NCBI RefSeq assembly: GCF_002102175.1
Contig: NZ_LQOX01000131.1
Coordinates: 62,001-126,000, forward strand
From: Mycobacterium gastri
GTDB lineage: Bacteria > Actinomycetota > Actinomycetes > Mycobacteriales > Mycobacteriaceae
Reading direction: 5' to 3'
DNA length: 64,000 bases
Position 1 is the first letter of the stretch; each line of letters starts with the position of its first letter. The notes beneath the pieces are model-generated. The model searched no databases. It had not been told where the DNA came from and was given only the letters and a program-made list of their open reading frames with translations. Below, piece after piece: positions 35,536 through 45,195 of this stretch. The translations under genes and the position numbers were made by a program.

Positions 35536-36523
35536 GCTGGCCGAGGTGCCGAGCTGCCCGGGGGCGCGTGTCGATGCCCTCGGCGCCGTCGAGTTGCTGT
35601 CGGCCGCCGCCAGCGTTGCGGTGATTGCCCACGTTCATCCCGACGCGGACGCCATCGGCGCCGGATTGGCGCTGGCCTTGGTGTTGGACAAGTGCGGGAA
35701 GCAGGTCGAGGTGAGTTTCGGCGCGCCGGCGACACTGCCGGAGTCGCTGGCGTCCTTGCCCGGGTGCCACTTGCTGGTGAGCCCGGATGCGATGCGTCGC
35801 GATGTCGATTTGGCCGTGACCGTGGACGTCCCGAGTGTCCGGCGGCTCGGCGGGCTGAGTGACCTGGCCGGTCCCGGCCGGGATGTGCTGGTGATTGACC
35901 ACCACGCTTCCAACGATGCGTTCGGCACCGCGAACTTCATCGACTTGTCGGCAGACTCCACCACGATGATGATCGCCGACCTTCTCGACGCCTGGGGCAA
36001 GCCGATAGACGTGGACGTCGCTCATTGCATTTACGCCGGATTGACCACGGACACCGGGTCGTTTCGGTGGGCCAGTGCGCGCGGCTATCGACTGGCGGCG
36101 CGCCTGGTCGAGATCGGCGTCGACAATGCGGCCGTTAGCCGGACTTTGATGGACACCCATCCGTTCGAGTGGTTGCCGATGCTGTCGCGGGTGCTGGGCT
36201 CGGCGCAACTGGTGCCCGGAGCGGTCGATGGCCGGGGGCTGGTCTACGTGGTCGTCGACAACCGGGAATTCCTCCGGGCGCGTCAGGAAGAAGTAGAGAG
36301 CATCGTCGACATCGTGCGCACCACTGACCACGCCGAGGTGGCGGCGGTGTTGAAGGAGGTCGAACCACGACAGTGGTCTGTGTCGATGCGGGCCAAGAAG
36401 GACATCGACTTGACGTCTGTCGCCGCGCGGTTCGGAGGCGGTGGCCACCGGCTGGCAGCCGGCTATTCGACCAGCGGCTCGATCGACGATGTTGTGGCGT
36501 CACTGCTCGCGGCTCTGGACTAA
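35510..36523 (+). CDS. nrnA: DHH/DHHA1 phosphoesterase NrnA (nano-RNase / c-di-AMP phosphodiesterase)
   Basis: 337 residues. DHH domain motifs HVHPDADAIGAGLALAL, TVDVPS, VIDHHASNDAFG and GLTTDTGSFRWAS carry the metal-binding Asp/His residues; the C-terminal DHHA1 domain ends FGGGGHRLAAGYS. In mycobacteria the ortholog (Rv2837c) degrades c-di-AMP and short RNAs. GTG 35510 chosen because it gives the length of the known protein. It overlaps rbfA. Confidence 0.94.
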   Translation: MTTTDRETELAEVPSCPGARVDALGAVELLSAAASVAVIAHVHPDADAIGAGLALALVLDKCGKQVEVSFGAPATLPESLASLPGCHLLVSPDAMRRDVDLAVTVDVPSVRRLGGLSDLAGPGRDVLVIDHHASNDAFGTANFIDLSADSTTMMIADLLDAWGKPIDVDVAHCIYAGLTTDTGSFRWASARGYRLAARLVEIGVDNAAVSRTLMDTHPFEWLPMLSRVLGSAQLVPGAVDGRGLVYVVVDNREFLRARQEEVESIVDIVRTTDHAEVAAVLKEVEPRQWSVSMRAKKDIDLTSVAARFGGGGHRLAAGYSTSGSIDDVVASLLAALD

Positions 36524-36529
36524 GCGTCG

Positions 36530-37232
36530 TTGGGTGACGCCGGACGGTCACGCGTTCCCGGCCGGCGAATCGCGGCGCTTGCCCTACCGGCGCTGGGTGT
36601 GCTGGCCGCCGAGCCCTTGTACCTGCTCTTCGATACCGCCGTGGTGGGTCGGCTTTTTTGTCTCGGCTGCGGCGGTGGCCGCGAGGTTCGGCGCCGCCGC
36701 GCTGGCGGCACATCAGGTGGTGCTGCAACTGTGGGGTTTGCTTGCCCTGGTTCTCGATTCGCTGGCCATCGCGGCGCAGGCGCTGGTCGGCGCTGCCCTG
36801 GGTGCCGGTGACGTGGCGCACGCGAAGTCGGTGGCCTGGCGGGTGACGGTGTTTTCGCTGCTGGCGGCGGGCGTGCTCGCCGCCGCATTAGGGGCAGGGG
36901 CCCCGCTGCTGCCCGCGCTGTTCACCCATGACCGATCGGTGCTCGCCGCGATCGCGGTGCCGTGGTGGTTCCTGGTGGCCCAATTACCCTTCGCCGGAAT
37001 TGTTTTCGCGCTTGACGGGGTGTTGCTGGGGGCGGGTGATGCTGCCTTCATGCGCACCGCCACCGTCGTCAGCGCACTGATTGGTTTTCTGCCGTTGACC
37101 TGGTTGTCGTTGGTGTATGGCTGGGGGCTCGCGGGCATCTGGTCGGGCCTGGCCACGTTCGTCGCGCTGCGGCTGCTCTTCGTCGGATGGCGGACGATCA
37201 GCGGCCGGTGGGCATTGACGGGGACGGTCTGA
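36530..37232 (+). pseudogene. dinF: dinF (MATE efflux) remnant with large internal deletion and frame change
   Basis: Starts at GTG 36530, six bases after nrnA, with a normal DinF N-terminus (GRRIAALALPALGVLAAEPLYLLFDTAVVGRL). Near 36648-36660 the sequence jumps into another frame that encodes the normal C-terminal half (FVSAAAVAARFGAAALAAHQVVLQLWGLL through to GRWALTGTV, stop at 37232). Compared with the ~439-residue protein I remember for Rv2836c, about 200 codons are missing. The two parts are out of frame, so a working 12-span transporter is not made. Confidence 0.85.
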
Positions 37233-37298
37233 CGCGCCGGAATTGCCGGCATGGCTGTCGTTGGGTCCCTGGATTCAACCGGCCGATACACTGCGCCG

Positions 37299-38210
37299 GT
37301 GACCCCCCGCCTCCCGGACGCGCGCCGAGCGCGCCACCGGCCGTGGCGGGATTACGCGCTGTTCATCGTCCTGGTGGGCCCGAATGTGGGGCTGCTGCTG
37401 CTCTTCATCTACCGCCCACTGGCCGACAACATCAGGTTGTCGTTCTTCGACTGGAACGTCTCCGACCCCAAAGCCGACTATGTCGGGTTCTCCAACTACG
37501 CCGAGTGGTTCGCCCGCGACGACACCCGCCAGATCGTGCTCAACACGGCAGCGTTCACCACCGCCGCGGTGGCCGGCTCGATGCTGCTGGGGCTGGTGCT
37601 GGCCATGCTGCTCGACCAACCGTTGCGTGGCCGAAATCTGGTGCGCTCGACGGTATTCGCGCCCTTCGTGATCTCAGGGGCGGCCGTCGGCCTGGCAGCC
37701 CAGTTCGTCTTCGATCCGCACTTCGGTCTGGTACAAGACCTGTTGCAGCGCATCGGAGTCGACGTGCCCAACTTTTACCAGGATGCGCACTGGGCGATGT
37801 TCATGGTGACCGTCACCTATGTCTGGAAGAACCTGGGATACACCTTCGTCATCTATCTGGCGGCGTTGCAAGGAGTACGCCGAGATCTGTTGGAGGCGGC
37901 CGAAATCGATGGCGCCAGCCGGTGGACCACGTTTCGCCGGGTGCTGTTGCCGCAGCTGCGTCCCACCACCTTCTTCTTGTCGATCACCGTGCTGATCAAT
38001 TCGTTGCAGGTGTTCGACGTGATCAATGTTATGACCCGTGGCGGCCCGCAGGGCACCGGTACCACAACCATGGTCTACCAGGTGTATCTGGAGACGTTCC
38101 GCAACTTCCGGGCCGGTTACGGCGCCACCGTCGCCACCATCATGTTCCTGGTGCTGCTGGCCATCACCTATTACCAGGTGCGAGTCATGGATCGGGGGCA
38201 GCGGCAGTGA
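37299..38210 (+). CDS. ugpA: ABC sugar/glycerophosphodiester transporter permease UgpA
   Basis: A 303-residue inner-membrane permease with six spans. The cytoplasmic EAA loop for contact with UgpC reads EAAEIDGASRWTTFRRVLLPQLRP. GTG 37299 gives the length of the M. tuberculosis protein; an upstream ATG at 37251 would add 16 residues. First gene of ugpAEBC; in M. tuberculosis the system imports glycerophosphocholine (known from the family). Ortholog of Rv2835c. Confidence 0.94.
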   Translation: MTPRLPDARRARHRPWRDYALFIVLVGPNVGLLLLFIYRPLADNIRLSFFDWNVSDPKADYVGFSNYAEWFARDDTRQIVLNTAAFTTAAVAGSMLLGLVLAMLLDQPLRGRNLVRSTVFAPFVISGAAVGLAAQFVFDPHFGLVQDLLQRIGVDVPNFYQDAHWAMFMVTVTYVWKNLGYTFVIYLAALQGVRRDLLEAAEIDGASRWTTFRRVLLPQLRPTTFFLSITVLINSLQVFDVINVMTRGGPQGTGTTTMVYQVYLETFRNFRAGYGATVATIMFLVLLAITYYQVRVMDRGQRQ

Positions 38211-39043
38211 CGTCACCAGGTCGTCGCGTGACCGCACGCGTGCTCGGTTATGCCGCGATGTCGTTGGTCGTCGTATTGATCGCCGGGCCGCTGGTATTCG
38301 TGTTCTTCACCTCGTTAAAGGACCAGCCCGACATCTATTCGCAACCCACGACCTGGTGGCCGCCGCGCTGGCATCCGCAGAATTACCGAACCGCGACCGA
38401 GCAGATTCCGTTCTGGACCTTCCTGCGCAACTCGGTCATCATCACCTCGACACTGGCGGTGGTGAAGTTCATGCTCGGCGTGCTCAGCGCGTTCGGCTTG
38501 GTGTTCGTGCGGTTTCCGGGCAAGAATGTGGTTTTCCTGCTGATCATCGCCGCGCTGATGGTGCCCAACCAGATCACCGTGATTTCCAATTATGCGCTGA
38601 TCTCACAACTGGGTCTGCGCAATACTTTTCCCGGCATCATCTTGCCGCTGGCCGGTGTCGCTTTCGGAACATTCCTGATGCGCAACCACTTTCTGTCGCT
38701 GCCTCCCGAGATCATCGAAGCCGCCAGAATGGATGGCGCACGCTGGTGGCAACTTCTCTTGCGGGTGGTGTTGCCGATGTCGGGGCCCACCATGGTGGCC
38801 TTCGGCATCATTACTGTCGTCAATGAATGGAATGAGTACCTGTGGCCGTTCCTGATGTCTGACGACGAAGCGGTGGCGCCCCTGCCGGTGGGGCTGACCT
38901 TTCTCCAGCAGGCCGAGGGCGTGACCAACTGGGGGCCGGTGATGGCGGTGACTCTGTTGGCGATGTTGCCGATCTTGCTGATTTTCATTGTCCTGCAACG
39001 CCAAATGATCAAGGGTCTGACGTCAGGTGCGGTCAAGGGTTAG
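38207..39043 (+). CDS. ugpE: ABC transporter permease UgpE
   Basis: A 278-residue partner permease with EAA loop EAARMDGARWWQLLLRVVLPMSGP and six spans. GTG 38207 overlaps the ugpA stop (GTGA), supporting coupling; an internal GTG at 38228 is an alternative. Ortholog of Rv2834c. Confidence 0.94.
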   Translation: MTSPGRRVTARVLGYAAMSLVVVLIAGPLVFVFFTSLKDQPDIYSQPTTWWPPRWHPQNYRTATEQIPFWTFLRNSVIITSTLAVVKFMLGVLSAFGLVFVRFPGKNVVFLLIIAALMVPNQITVISNYALISQLGLRNTFPGIILPLAGVAFGTFLMRNHFLSLPPEIIEAARMDGARWWQLLLRVVLPMSGPTMVAFGIITVVNEWNEYLWPFLMSDDEAVAPLPVGLTFLQQAEGVTNWGPVMAVTLLAMLPILLIFIVLQRQMIKGLTSGAVKG

Positions 39044-39049
39044 GGTGCC

Positions 39050-40363
39050 ATGAATCCGTTAAGCCGCCGACGGTTCCTCGAGCTGGCAAGTGCCGTTGCC
39101 GCGGGAGCGACGGCCGGGTGTGCGGGGATGGGCGGCGGCGGCGGGGTGAAGTCGGGCTCCGGCCCAATCACCTTCTGGTCCTCTCATCCCGGCGCATCCA
39201 CCGCGGTGGAGAAGGAGTTGATCAATCGATTCCAGAGCCGCTTTCCGGCCTTGCCGGCCAAACTGATCGACGCTGGCAAGGACTACGAGGAAGTCGTGCA
39301 GAAGTTCAACGCGGCGCTGATCGGAACCGATGTGCCCGATGTCGTGTTGCTGGACGATATCTGGTGGTTCCATTTCGCCCTCAGCGGTGCCATCACCCCG
39401 CTGGAAGACCTGTTCGACGAAGTCGGTTTGGACACAAGCGATTACGTCGACTCGCTGTTGGCCGACTACGAGTTCAACGGTCGACACTATGCCTTGCCGT
39501 ATGCCCGCTCGACACCGCTGTTCTACTACAACAAGGCGTTATGGGACCGTGTCGGCCTGCCGGACCGCGGGCCGCAAACCTGGCAAGAATTCGACGAGTG
39601 GGGTCCCCACCTGCAGCGTGCCGTCACCGCCGGCAACTGGGCACACGGCTGGGCCAACGACACGCTCATCTCCTGGACGTTCCAGGGGCCGAACTGGACA
39701 TTCGGCGGCGCCTACTCTGACGAGTGGACGCTGAAGTTCACCGACCCGGCCACCATCGCGGCCGGCAACTTTTACCGGGATTCCATCCATCGCAAGGGGT
39801 ATGCGGCGATCGCCAACGATATCAACAACGAGTTCGCCACCGGCATCGTGGCCTCGGCCCTGGCATCGACCGGCGCCTTAGTCGGCATCACCGCAGCGGC
39901 CCGCTTCGATTTCGGGGTGTCGCCACTGCCCGCCGGCCCGGGCGGAGCGCCCGGCTGCCCGACCGGCGGGGCGGGGCTGGCGGTTCCCACCAAGCTATCC
40001 CATGAACGAAAAGTCAACGCACTCAAGTTCATCGCATTCATCACCAGTGCGGCCAACACCGCGTATTTCAGTCAGCGCACCGGCTATCTGCCGGTGCGAA
40101 AGTCCGCCGTCAACGACCCGAGCGAGCAGCAATACCTGGCGGCAAACCCCCGCGCCCGAGTGGCATTGGACCAGCTTCCACACACCCGCCCGCAAGATTA
40201 CGCACGCGTTTTCCTGCCCGGCGGTAACCGGATCATCTCGACCGGCCTGGAATCCATTGGGCTGAAAGGAGCCGACGTCACGTCAACCTTTGCCGACACC
40301 AACCAGCAACTAAATATCATCCTCGACCGCCAAATCAAGCGAAAGCTACCCGGTCATGGCTGA
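39050..40363 (+). CDS. ugpB: Substrate-binding lipoprotein UgpB
   Basis: A 437-residue extracellular binding protein. The Tat-type lipoprotein signal reads SRRRFLELASAVAAGATAGC, with the lipidated Cys at about residue 24. Family-1 binding-protein fold (TFWSSHPGASTAVEKELINRF, VPDVVLLDDIWW, ALPYARSTPLFYYNKALWDRVGLP). Overlaps ugpC by eight bases. Ortholog of Rv2833c. Confidence 0.94.
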   Translation: MNPLSRRRFLELASAVAAGATAGCAGMGGGGGVKSGSGPITFWSSHPGASTAVEKELINRFQSRFPALPAKLIDAGKDYEEVVQKFNAALIGTDVPDVVLLDDIWWFHFALSGAITPLEDLFDEVGLDTSDYVDSLLADYEFNGRHYALPYARSTPLFYYNKALWDRVGLPDRGPQTWQEFDEWGPHLQRAVTAGNWAHGWANDTLISWTFQGPNWTFGGAYSDEWTLKFTDPATIAAGNFYRDSIHRKGYAAIANDINNEFATGIVASALASTGALVGITAAARFDFGVSPLPAGPGGAPGCPTGGAGLAVPTKLSHERKVNALKFIAFITSAANTAYFSQRTGYLPVRKSAVNDPSEQQYLAANPRARVALDQLPHTRPQDYARVFLPGGNRIISTGLESIGLKGADVTSTFADTNQQLNIILDRQIKRKLPGHG

Positions 40364-41438
40364 CATTCGGTATTCCGCAGTGACCCATCGCTATCCCGGC
40401 ACCGACGTGCCAGCCGTCGTCAACCTGGACCTCGATATTGCCGACGGCGAATTTCTGGTCCTCGTCGGCCCCTCCGGTTGCGGCAAGTCCACGGTCCTTC
40501 GGCTGCTGGCCGGGCTGGAATCGGTCGAAAGCGGCCAGATCACCATCGGTGGTGTGGACGTGACGCATCTGCCGCCACGGGAACGCGACGTAGCGATGGT
40601 TTTCCAGAACTATGCGCTGTATCCGAACATGACCGTGGCTGCCAACATGGGGTTTGCCCTACGAAACGGCGGGATGTCGCGCGCAGCCACCCGGCAGCGA
40701 GTGCTCGAGGTCGCCGACATGCTGGAATTGACTGAGCTGCTTGATCGTAAGCCGTCGAAACTCTCCGGTGGGCAGCGTCAACGGGTGGCGATGGGACGGG
40801 CGATCGTGCGGCGGCCGCGGGTGTTCTGCATGGACGAACCGCTGTCGAATCTGGATGCCAAGCTGAGGGTGAGTACCAGGTCGCAGATCTCCGGGCTGCA
40901 GCGTCAGCTGGGTACCACCACCGTCTACGTCACCCACGACCAGGTGGAGGCGATGACCATGGGTGATCGGGTTGCCGTGCTCAAAGACGGTGTGCTGCAA
41001 CAGGTCGACAGCCCTCGCGCACTGTACGACGACCCGGTCAACACGTTCGTGGCAACGTTCATCGGGGCCCCGGCAATGAATCTCATCGAGGCCACCGTTG
41101 TCGACGGTGTCGTGATGTCGCCCGGCCTACCGATACCGGTTCCGCGCGGGGTGGCCGGCCGGGTGCTGATCGGCATCCGTCCGGAGTCCTGGGATGTAGT
41201 GCCGGCCGACACTGCGGGATCGTTGTGTGTCCGGGCCGAGTTGGTGGAGGAGTTGGGGTTCGAATCCTTCGTGTATGCAAGCCCTCTCGAGCAGGAGGGC
41301 TGGGCGTTACGTGCGCCGCGGATCGTGGTCCGCACCGACCGCCACACCGCGGTCAGGGTCGACGACTCGCTGGGGGTCCTGCCACACCCGCAAGAGGTGT
41401 GCTTCTTCGACAGCCGGACCGGGACTCGTATCCGCTGA
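40356..41438 (+). CDS. ugpC: ABC transporter ATPase UgpC
   Basis: A 360-residue ATPase. Walker A GPSGCGKSTVLR, signature LSGGQRQRVAMGRAIVRRP, Walker B VFCMDEPLSNLDAKLR, switch His in YVTHDQVEAM, and a C-terminal TOBE regulatory domain. Energises UgpAE import of UgpB-bound substrate. Convergent with echA16 over a 125-base gap. Ortholog of Rv2832c. Confidence 0.95.
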   Translation: MADIRYSAVTHRYPGTDVPAVVNLDLDIADGEFLVLVGPSGCGKSTVLRLLAGLESVESGQITIGGVDVTHLPPRERDVAMVFQNYALYPNMTVAANMGFALRNGGMSRAATRQRVLEVADMLELTELLDRKPSKLSGGQRQRVAMGRAIVRRPRVFCMDEPLSNLDAKLRVSTRSQISGLQRQLGTTTVYVTHDQVEAMTMGDRVAVLKDGVLQQVDSPRALYDDPVNTFVATFIGAPAMNLIEATVVDGVVMSPGLPIPVPRGVAGRVLIGIRPESWDVVPADTAGSLCVRAELVEELGFESFVYASPLEQEGWALRAPRIVVRTDRHTAVRVDDSLGVLPHPQEVCFFDSRTGTRIR

Positions 41439-41563
41439 GGATCGACTGCCGCTGGTAGCCGCGACACTGTAGCCATGCAGACGACACGCCGATGGCGGTC
41501 TCAGTGGTTTCAGTCTCGATGAACGCAATCCCAGCAGAACCCCCAACTATGCGGAAAACGGGC

Positions 41564-42313
41564 CTAGCGCACCTGGGAGCGTCCGCGTTGCAGGACGGCC
41601 TCCCGATTCGCGGCGATGTCGTCGCCACTGGTGCGAAATTGCCTGGCGGCCATGGCTTCCAACCACAGTCCGGCACTGGTGTGGGAGTCGTCGATGCGGT
41701 GGTAGGACGCCAGCAGCGCGCGCACCGCGTTCTGGTTGTTGCCGACGATGGACGCCCCGACGCGGCGGGCGGTGGGCAGCAGTTCCTCGTGCGGCACAAC
41801 CTCGGTAACCAGGCCGGCCCGCAGCGCGTCGGCGGCGGAAAGGTAGTCGCCGGTAAGGCTCATCAAACGGGCCATACCCACACCCACCTTCTGCGGCAAC
41901 CGCACACTGAGCCCCCAGGTCGGCAGCAGACCCACCCGGGCATGCGTGTCGGCGAAGCGGGCGTGCTCCGAGGCGATCAGGATGTCGCAGTACAGCGCCA
42001 GTTCGAGCCCGCCGGTCACCGCCGCGCCGTTGATGGCGCCGATCACCGGCTTGGCCATGGCCGGCCAGCGCGGTGAGATGTCCGGCAATGCCGATTGGCC
42101 GCCCAGCTCTTTGAGGTCCAGACCCGCGCAGAACACCGGATCGGCGCCGGTGAGGATGATCACGTCGACGTCGTCGTCGGCGTCGGCTTCGGACAGAGCC
42201 CCGAAGAAGCGGTCCCGCAGCGCCGCCGACAACGCATTGCGGGACTGAGGGCGGTTAAGGGTCAAGGTGCGGATCCGCTCGTCGGTATGGATCAGCAGGA
42301 TGTCGTCGGTCAT
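41564..42313 (-). CDS. echA16: Enoyl-CoA hydratase/isomerase family protein
   Basis: A 249-residue crotonase-fold protein. Oxyanion-hole motifs FCAGLDLKEL and INGAAVTGGLELALYCD, and ADTHARVGLLPTWG with a Leu/Pro pattern in place of the second catalytic Glu region. This makes strict hydratase activity uncertain. Position matches echA16 (Rv2831) of M. tuberculosis. ATG 42311-42313. Divergent from the first PPE gene. Confidence 0.9.
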   Translation of the reverse strand: MTDDILLIHTDERIRTLTLNRPQSRNALSAALRDRFFGALSEADADDDVDVIILTGADPVFCAGLDLKELGGQSALPDISPRWPAMAKPVIGAINGAAVTGGLELALYCDILIASEHARFADTHARVGLLPTWGLSVRLPQKVGVGMARLMSLTGDYLSAADALRAGLVTEVVPHEELLPTARRVGASIVGNNQNAVRALLASYHRIDDSHTSAGLWLEAMAARQFRTSGDDIAANREAVLQRGRSQVR

Positions 42314-42484
42314 AGGGCAACCGTAGCCAGTTGCGGACGGCGTCGACGGGCTGTGCCGCCGCAGCCGGGAACGGCCGGGAATGGCTGGGCAATGTACGTC
42401 CGATGAACAATTGTCAACCGGCTTGGACGTTCGGCCCGAACAACGCTACGCTTCACTTCAGCTGATTAACAAGTGCAAGTAACA

Positions 42485-42518
42485 ACTGTTGTGTACGCAA
42501 CAGTGTGAGCTTGCTCAC
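42485..42518. promoter_or_regulatory. Two adjacent palindromes upstream of PPE genes
   Basis: ACTGTTG-N6-CAACAGT (42485-42504) is immediately followed by GTGAGC-TT-GCTCAC (42505-42518), 70-104 bases before the PPE start. Both are perfect. Plausible repressor operators in the echA16/PPE divergent gap; no regulator is identified. Confidence 0.45.
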
Positions 42519-42588
42519 TGTGTGGAATGGGCGGTGGACCAAGCACCAACACCAATGCCGCCACGTCCTCACGAAGGAGACGACGCGA

Positions 42589-43797
42589 ATGGATTATGGC
42601 GGTTTACCACCCGAAATCAACTCTGCGCGGATGTATACCGGCCCGGGATCGATGTCGATGACAGCTGCGGCATCGGCTTGGAGCGCGCTGGCCGCCGAAT
42701 TGGATTCCGCGGCAGCGGGCTATGAAACGCTGGTCGACCAGCTGGCCGGGGAAGGGTGGTTGGGCCCGGCATCGACGGCGATGGCCGCCGCCGTCGCTCC
42801 CTATGTTGTCTGGATGCGAGCCACCGCCGCGCAAGCCGAGCAGACGGCCATGCAGGCGAGAGCTTCGGCGGCCGCCTACGAGAACGCCTTCGCCGCGATG
42901 GTGCCACCGCCGGCGATCCTGGCCAACCGTCTGCAGTTGGCCGAGTTGATGCAGTCGAACGTCTACGGTCAGAACACCTCAGCCATCGCGGCTTTGGAGG
43001 CTCAGTACGGCCAGATGTGGGCCCAGGACGCCACGGCCATGTACGAGTACGCCGCCGCTACCGGGTCCGCCACCACCTTGACCCCGTTCAAGCAGCCGCC
43101 GCACATCGTCAACCCGGCCGGCGCATCCGGCCAATCCGCTGCGGTCGCTCACGCCGCCGCCACCTCGGCCGGCGCCAGCCAGTCAGCCCTGTCGCGTCTC
43201 ATTTCGGGGATCCCCACGATGTTGCAAGGGCTCGCTACGCCGGTTGCTTCGGCGGTGTCGAGTTCACCGTTAGCGTGGCTGTGGCAGATCCTGTTCGGAA
43301 CGTCCACATTTCCCACGTCGATTGCGGCGTTGCTGACCGACTTGCAGCCATACGCCAGCTTCCTCTACAACACCGAGGGCTTGCCCTATTTCAGCATCGG
43401 CATGGCGAACAACTTTGTTCAGTCGAGCAAGACTTTGGGGTTGCTCGGCGGCGCCACCCAGGCCGCAGCCGCCGCCGGCGGCGCGGCGCAGGGCGGTTTA
43501 GCGGGTTTGGGGAGCCTGGTGGGCGGCGGCGGACAGGCATCGGCCGGTTTGGGCCATGCGGGGTCGATCGGCCGGTTGTCGGTTCCACCCTCGTGGGCGC
43601 AGGCCCTGCCGGACGTCGAGTCCATCCCGGCGCGTATGCCGGTCGAAACGTTCAAATTCGCGCCCGACGCCGGGGGTGCCGGAAACCTGTTGGGCGGCAT
43701 GCCGCTCACCGGGCCGGCGGGGCACGGCGCGACTGGTTCCGGTCCGCGATACGGTGTCCGCCCCACCGTCATGGCGCGTCCGCCGTTCGCCGGATAA
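42589..43797 (+). CDS. PPE family protein (PPE-SVP type)
   Basis: 402 residues. PPE domain 1-~175 opens MDYGGLPPEINSARMYTGPG, has the WLGPAS WxG-type turn, and AAYENAFAAMVPPP. The C-terminal part carries SVPPSWAQ near residue ~335, the SVP signature. ESX-secreted and typically paired with a PE protein; none is adjacent here. ATG 42589 has an AAGGAG site. Followed by a second PPE gene in the same direction. Confidence 0.93.
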   Translation: MDYGGLPPEINSARMYTGPGSMSMTAAASAWSALAAELDSAAAGYETLVDQLAGEGWLGPASTAMAAAVAPYVVWMRATAAQAEQTAMQARASAAAYENAFAAMVPPPAILANRLQLAELMQSNVYGQNTSAIAALEAQYGQMWAQDATAMYEYAAATGSATTLTPFKQPPHIVNPAGASGQSAAVAHAAATSAGASQSALSRLISGIPTMLQGLATPVASAVSSSPLAWLWQILFGTSTFPTSIAALLTDLQPYASFLYNTEGLPYFSIGMANNFVQSSKTLGLLGGATQAAAAAGGAAQGGLAGLGSLVGGGGQASAGLGHAGSIGRLSVPPSWAQALPDVESIPARMPVETFKFAPDAGGAGNLLGGMPLTGPAGHGATGSGPRYGVRPTVMARPPFAG

Positions 43798-43925
43798 CAA
43801 CTGATGGCTACCGATACGGCACCGAGCGGCCGAAAACCTGGCCCGCGGGTCAACGCCTGGGCCGTGGCAATTCCGCGGTTGCGGGTCTTGTCCGCGTGCG
43901 ACGGTCCGCGGGCACGGACACGCCG

Positions 43926-45167
43926 ATGATGTGCGGCGATTACGGGGCACTGCCCCCGGAGATCAATTCCGCGCGGATGTATGCCGGTCCAGGTTCGGGA
44001 TCCATGCTGGCAGCAGCGGCGGCCTGGGATGCGCTGGCAGGTGAGCTGGGCGCGATGGCCTCCGGCTACTCGGCGGTGATCTCCGAGCTGACCAGTGCGG
44101 CATGGATCGGACCGGCCGCGGCTTCGATGGTGGCCGCAGCCGCCCCGTATGTGGCGTGGCTCAGCGCCACCGCGATCCAGGCCGAACTCACGGCCAGCCA
44201 GGCGCGGGTGGCCGCCGCCGCCTACGAGACAGCCTTCGCGATGACGGTGCCCCCGCCGGCGGTTACCGCCAACCGCGTCTTGCTGATGACGCTCGTCGCC
44301 ACCAACTTCTTCGGGCAGAACACCCCGGCGATCGCGGCCACCGAAGCTGAATACGCCGAGATGTGGGCCCAGGACGCCGCCGCGATGTACGGCTACGCCG
44401 GTTCGTCGGCAACCGCCACCGTGCTGACTCCGTTCAACCCGCCGCCGACGACAACCGGCCTGACCGGACCACTTCAGCAAACAGCTACGTTGGCCGAAAT
44501 CGCGGCTACATCTGCGGGTACGGTAATATCAGCAAAGATTTGGGGACTCGCCTCCACGTCGGCGATATCGCACGCGCTGGCACGACTGTCGTCGAACACC
44601 TGGTTCCCGGGATACGCGGCATTCGCACAATGGCTTGAGGCGCTGCTGCCCGACATCACTCCCGCGGAACGGACCGCGCTGGTCCGGCTGGCCGGCCTGA
44701 GCTACTTCGGGATGGGGATAGCACAGTTCATTGCCTCGATCGCACAGCAAACCATACCGGGGAGCCCGGGCGGCGCCGGCGACTCAGGGTCCTCGGTTCT
44801 TGACAGCTGGGGTCCGAAACTGCGCTTCGGGGCGCCCCCGGGTACCGGGGCGGGCGGGGCCACAGCGGTGCCCGAACAGTATTGGGAACGCCTCGACAGT
44901 CTGGCCAGGCCGGTGTCGGCGGTGATGGGCAAGGCCGGCTCGATCGGGTCCTTGTCGACGCCGAGCAGTTGGGACGCCAGCGTTCGGGCGCTTCACGCCG
45001 CCCCCTTGGACCAGGAGTTCGACATCATCGGCTCCCTGGCGAACGCGAAGGCGAACGCCTACCTGCAGGGCATGCCGATGACAGCGGCCGGCAAGCACAC
45101 CGCCGCCGCTGACCAGCGATACGGATTCCGCTACCGGGTGATGCAGCGCTCACCGTCTGCCGGGTAG
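43926..45167 (+). CDS. PPE family protein, second copy of a tandem pair
   Basis: A ~413-residue PPE protein. Its N-terminal domain is clearly related to the first PPE (LPPEINSARMYAGPG, AAWIGPAAASM, NFFGQNTPAIAATEAEYAEMWAQDAAAMYGYAG). C-terminal STPSSWDAS is a relaxed SVP-like motif. ATG 43926 or 43929 (MMCGDYG); no strong ribosome site, so it may depend on the upstream transcript. Probably a local duplication that has diverged. Confidence 0.9.
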   Translation: MMCGDYGALPPEINSARMYAGPGSGSMLAAAAAWDALAGELGAMASGYSAVISELTSAAWIGPAAASMVAAAAPYVAWLSATAIQAELTASQARVAAAAYETAFAMTVPPPAVTANRVLLMTLVATNFFGQNTPAIAATEAEYAEMWAQDAAAMYGYAGSSATATVLTPFNPPPTTTGLTGPLQQTATLAEIAATSAGTVISAKIWGLASTSAISHALARLSSNTWFPGYAAFAQWLEALLPDITPAERTALVRLAGLSYFGMGIAQFIASIAQQTIPGSPGGAGDSGSSVLDSWGPKLRFGAPPGTGAGGATAVPEQYWERLDSLARPVSAVMGKAGSIGSLSTPSSWDASVRALHAAPLDQEFDIIGSLANAKANAYLQGMPMTAAGKHTAAADQRYGFRYRVMQRSPSAG

Positions 45168-45195
45168 CGCTGATACCGCGTCCTATCGTTGAGGG

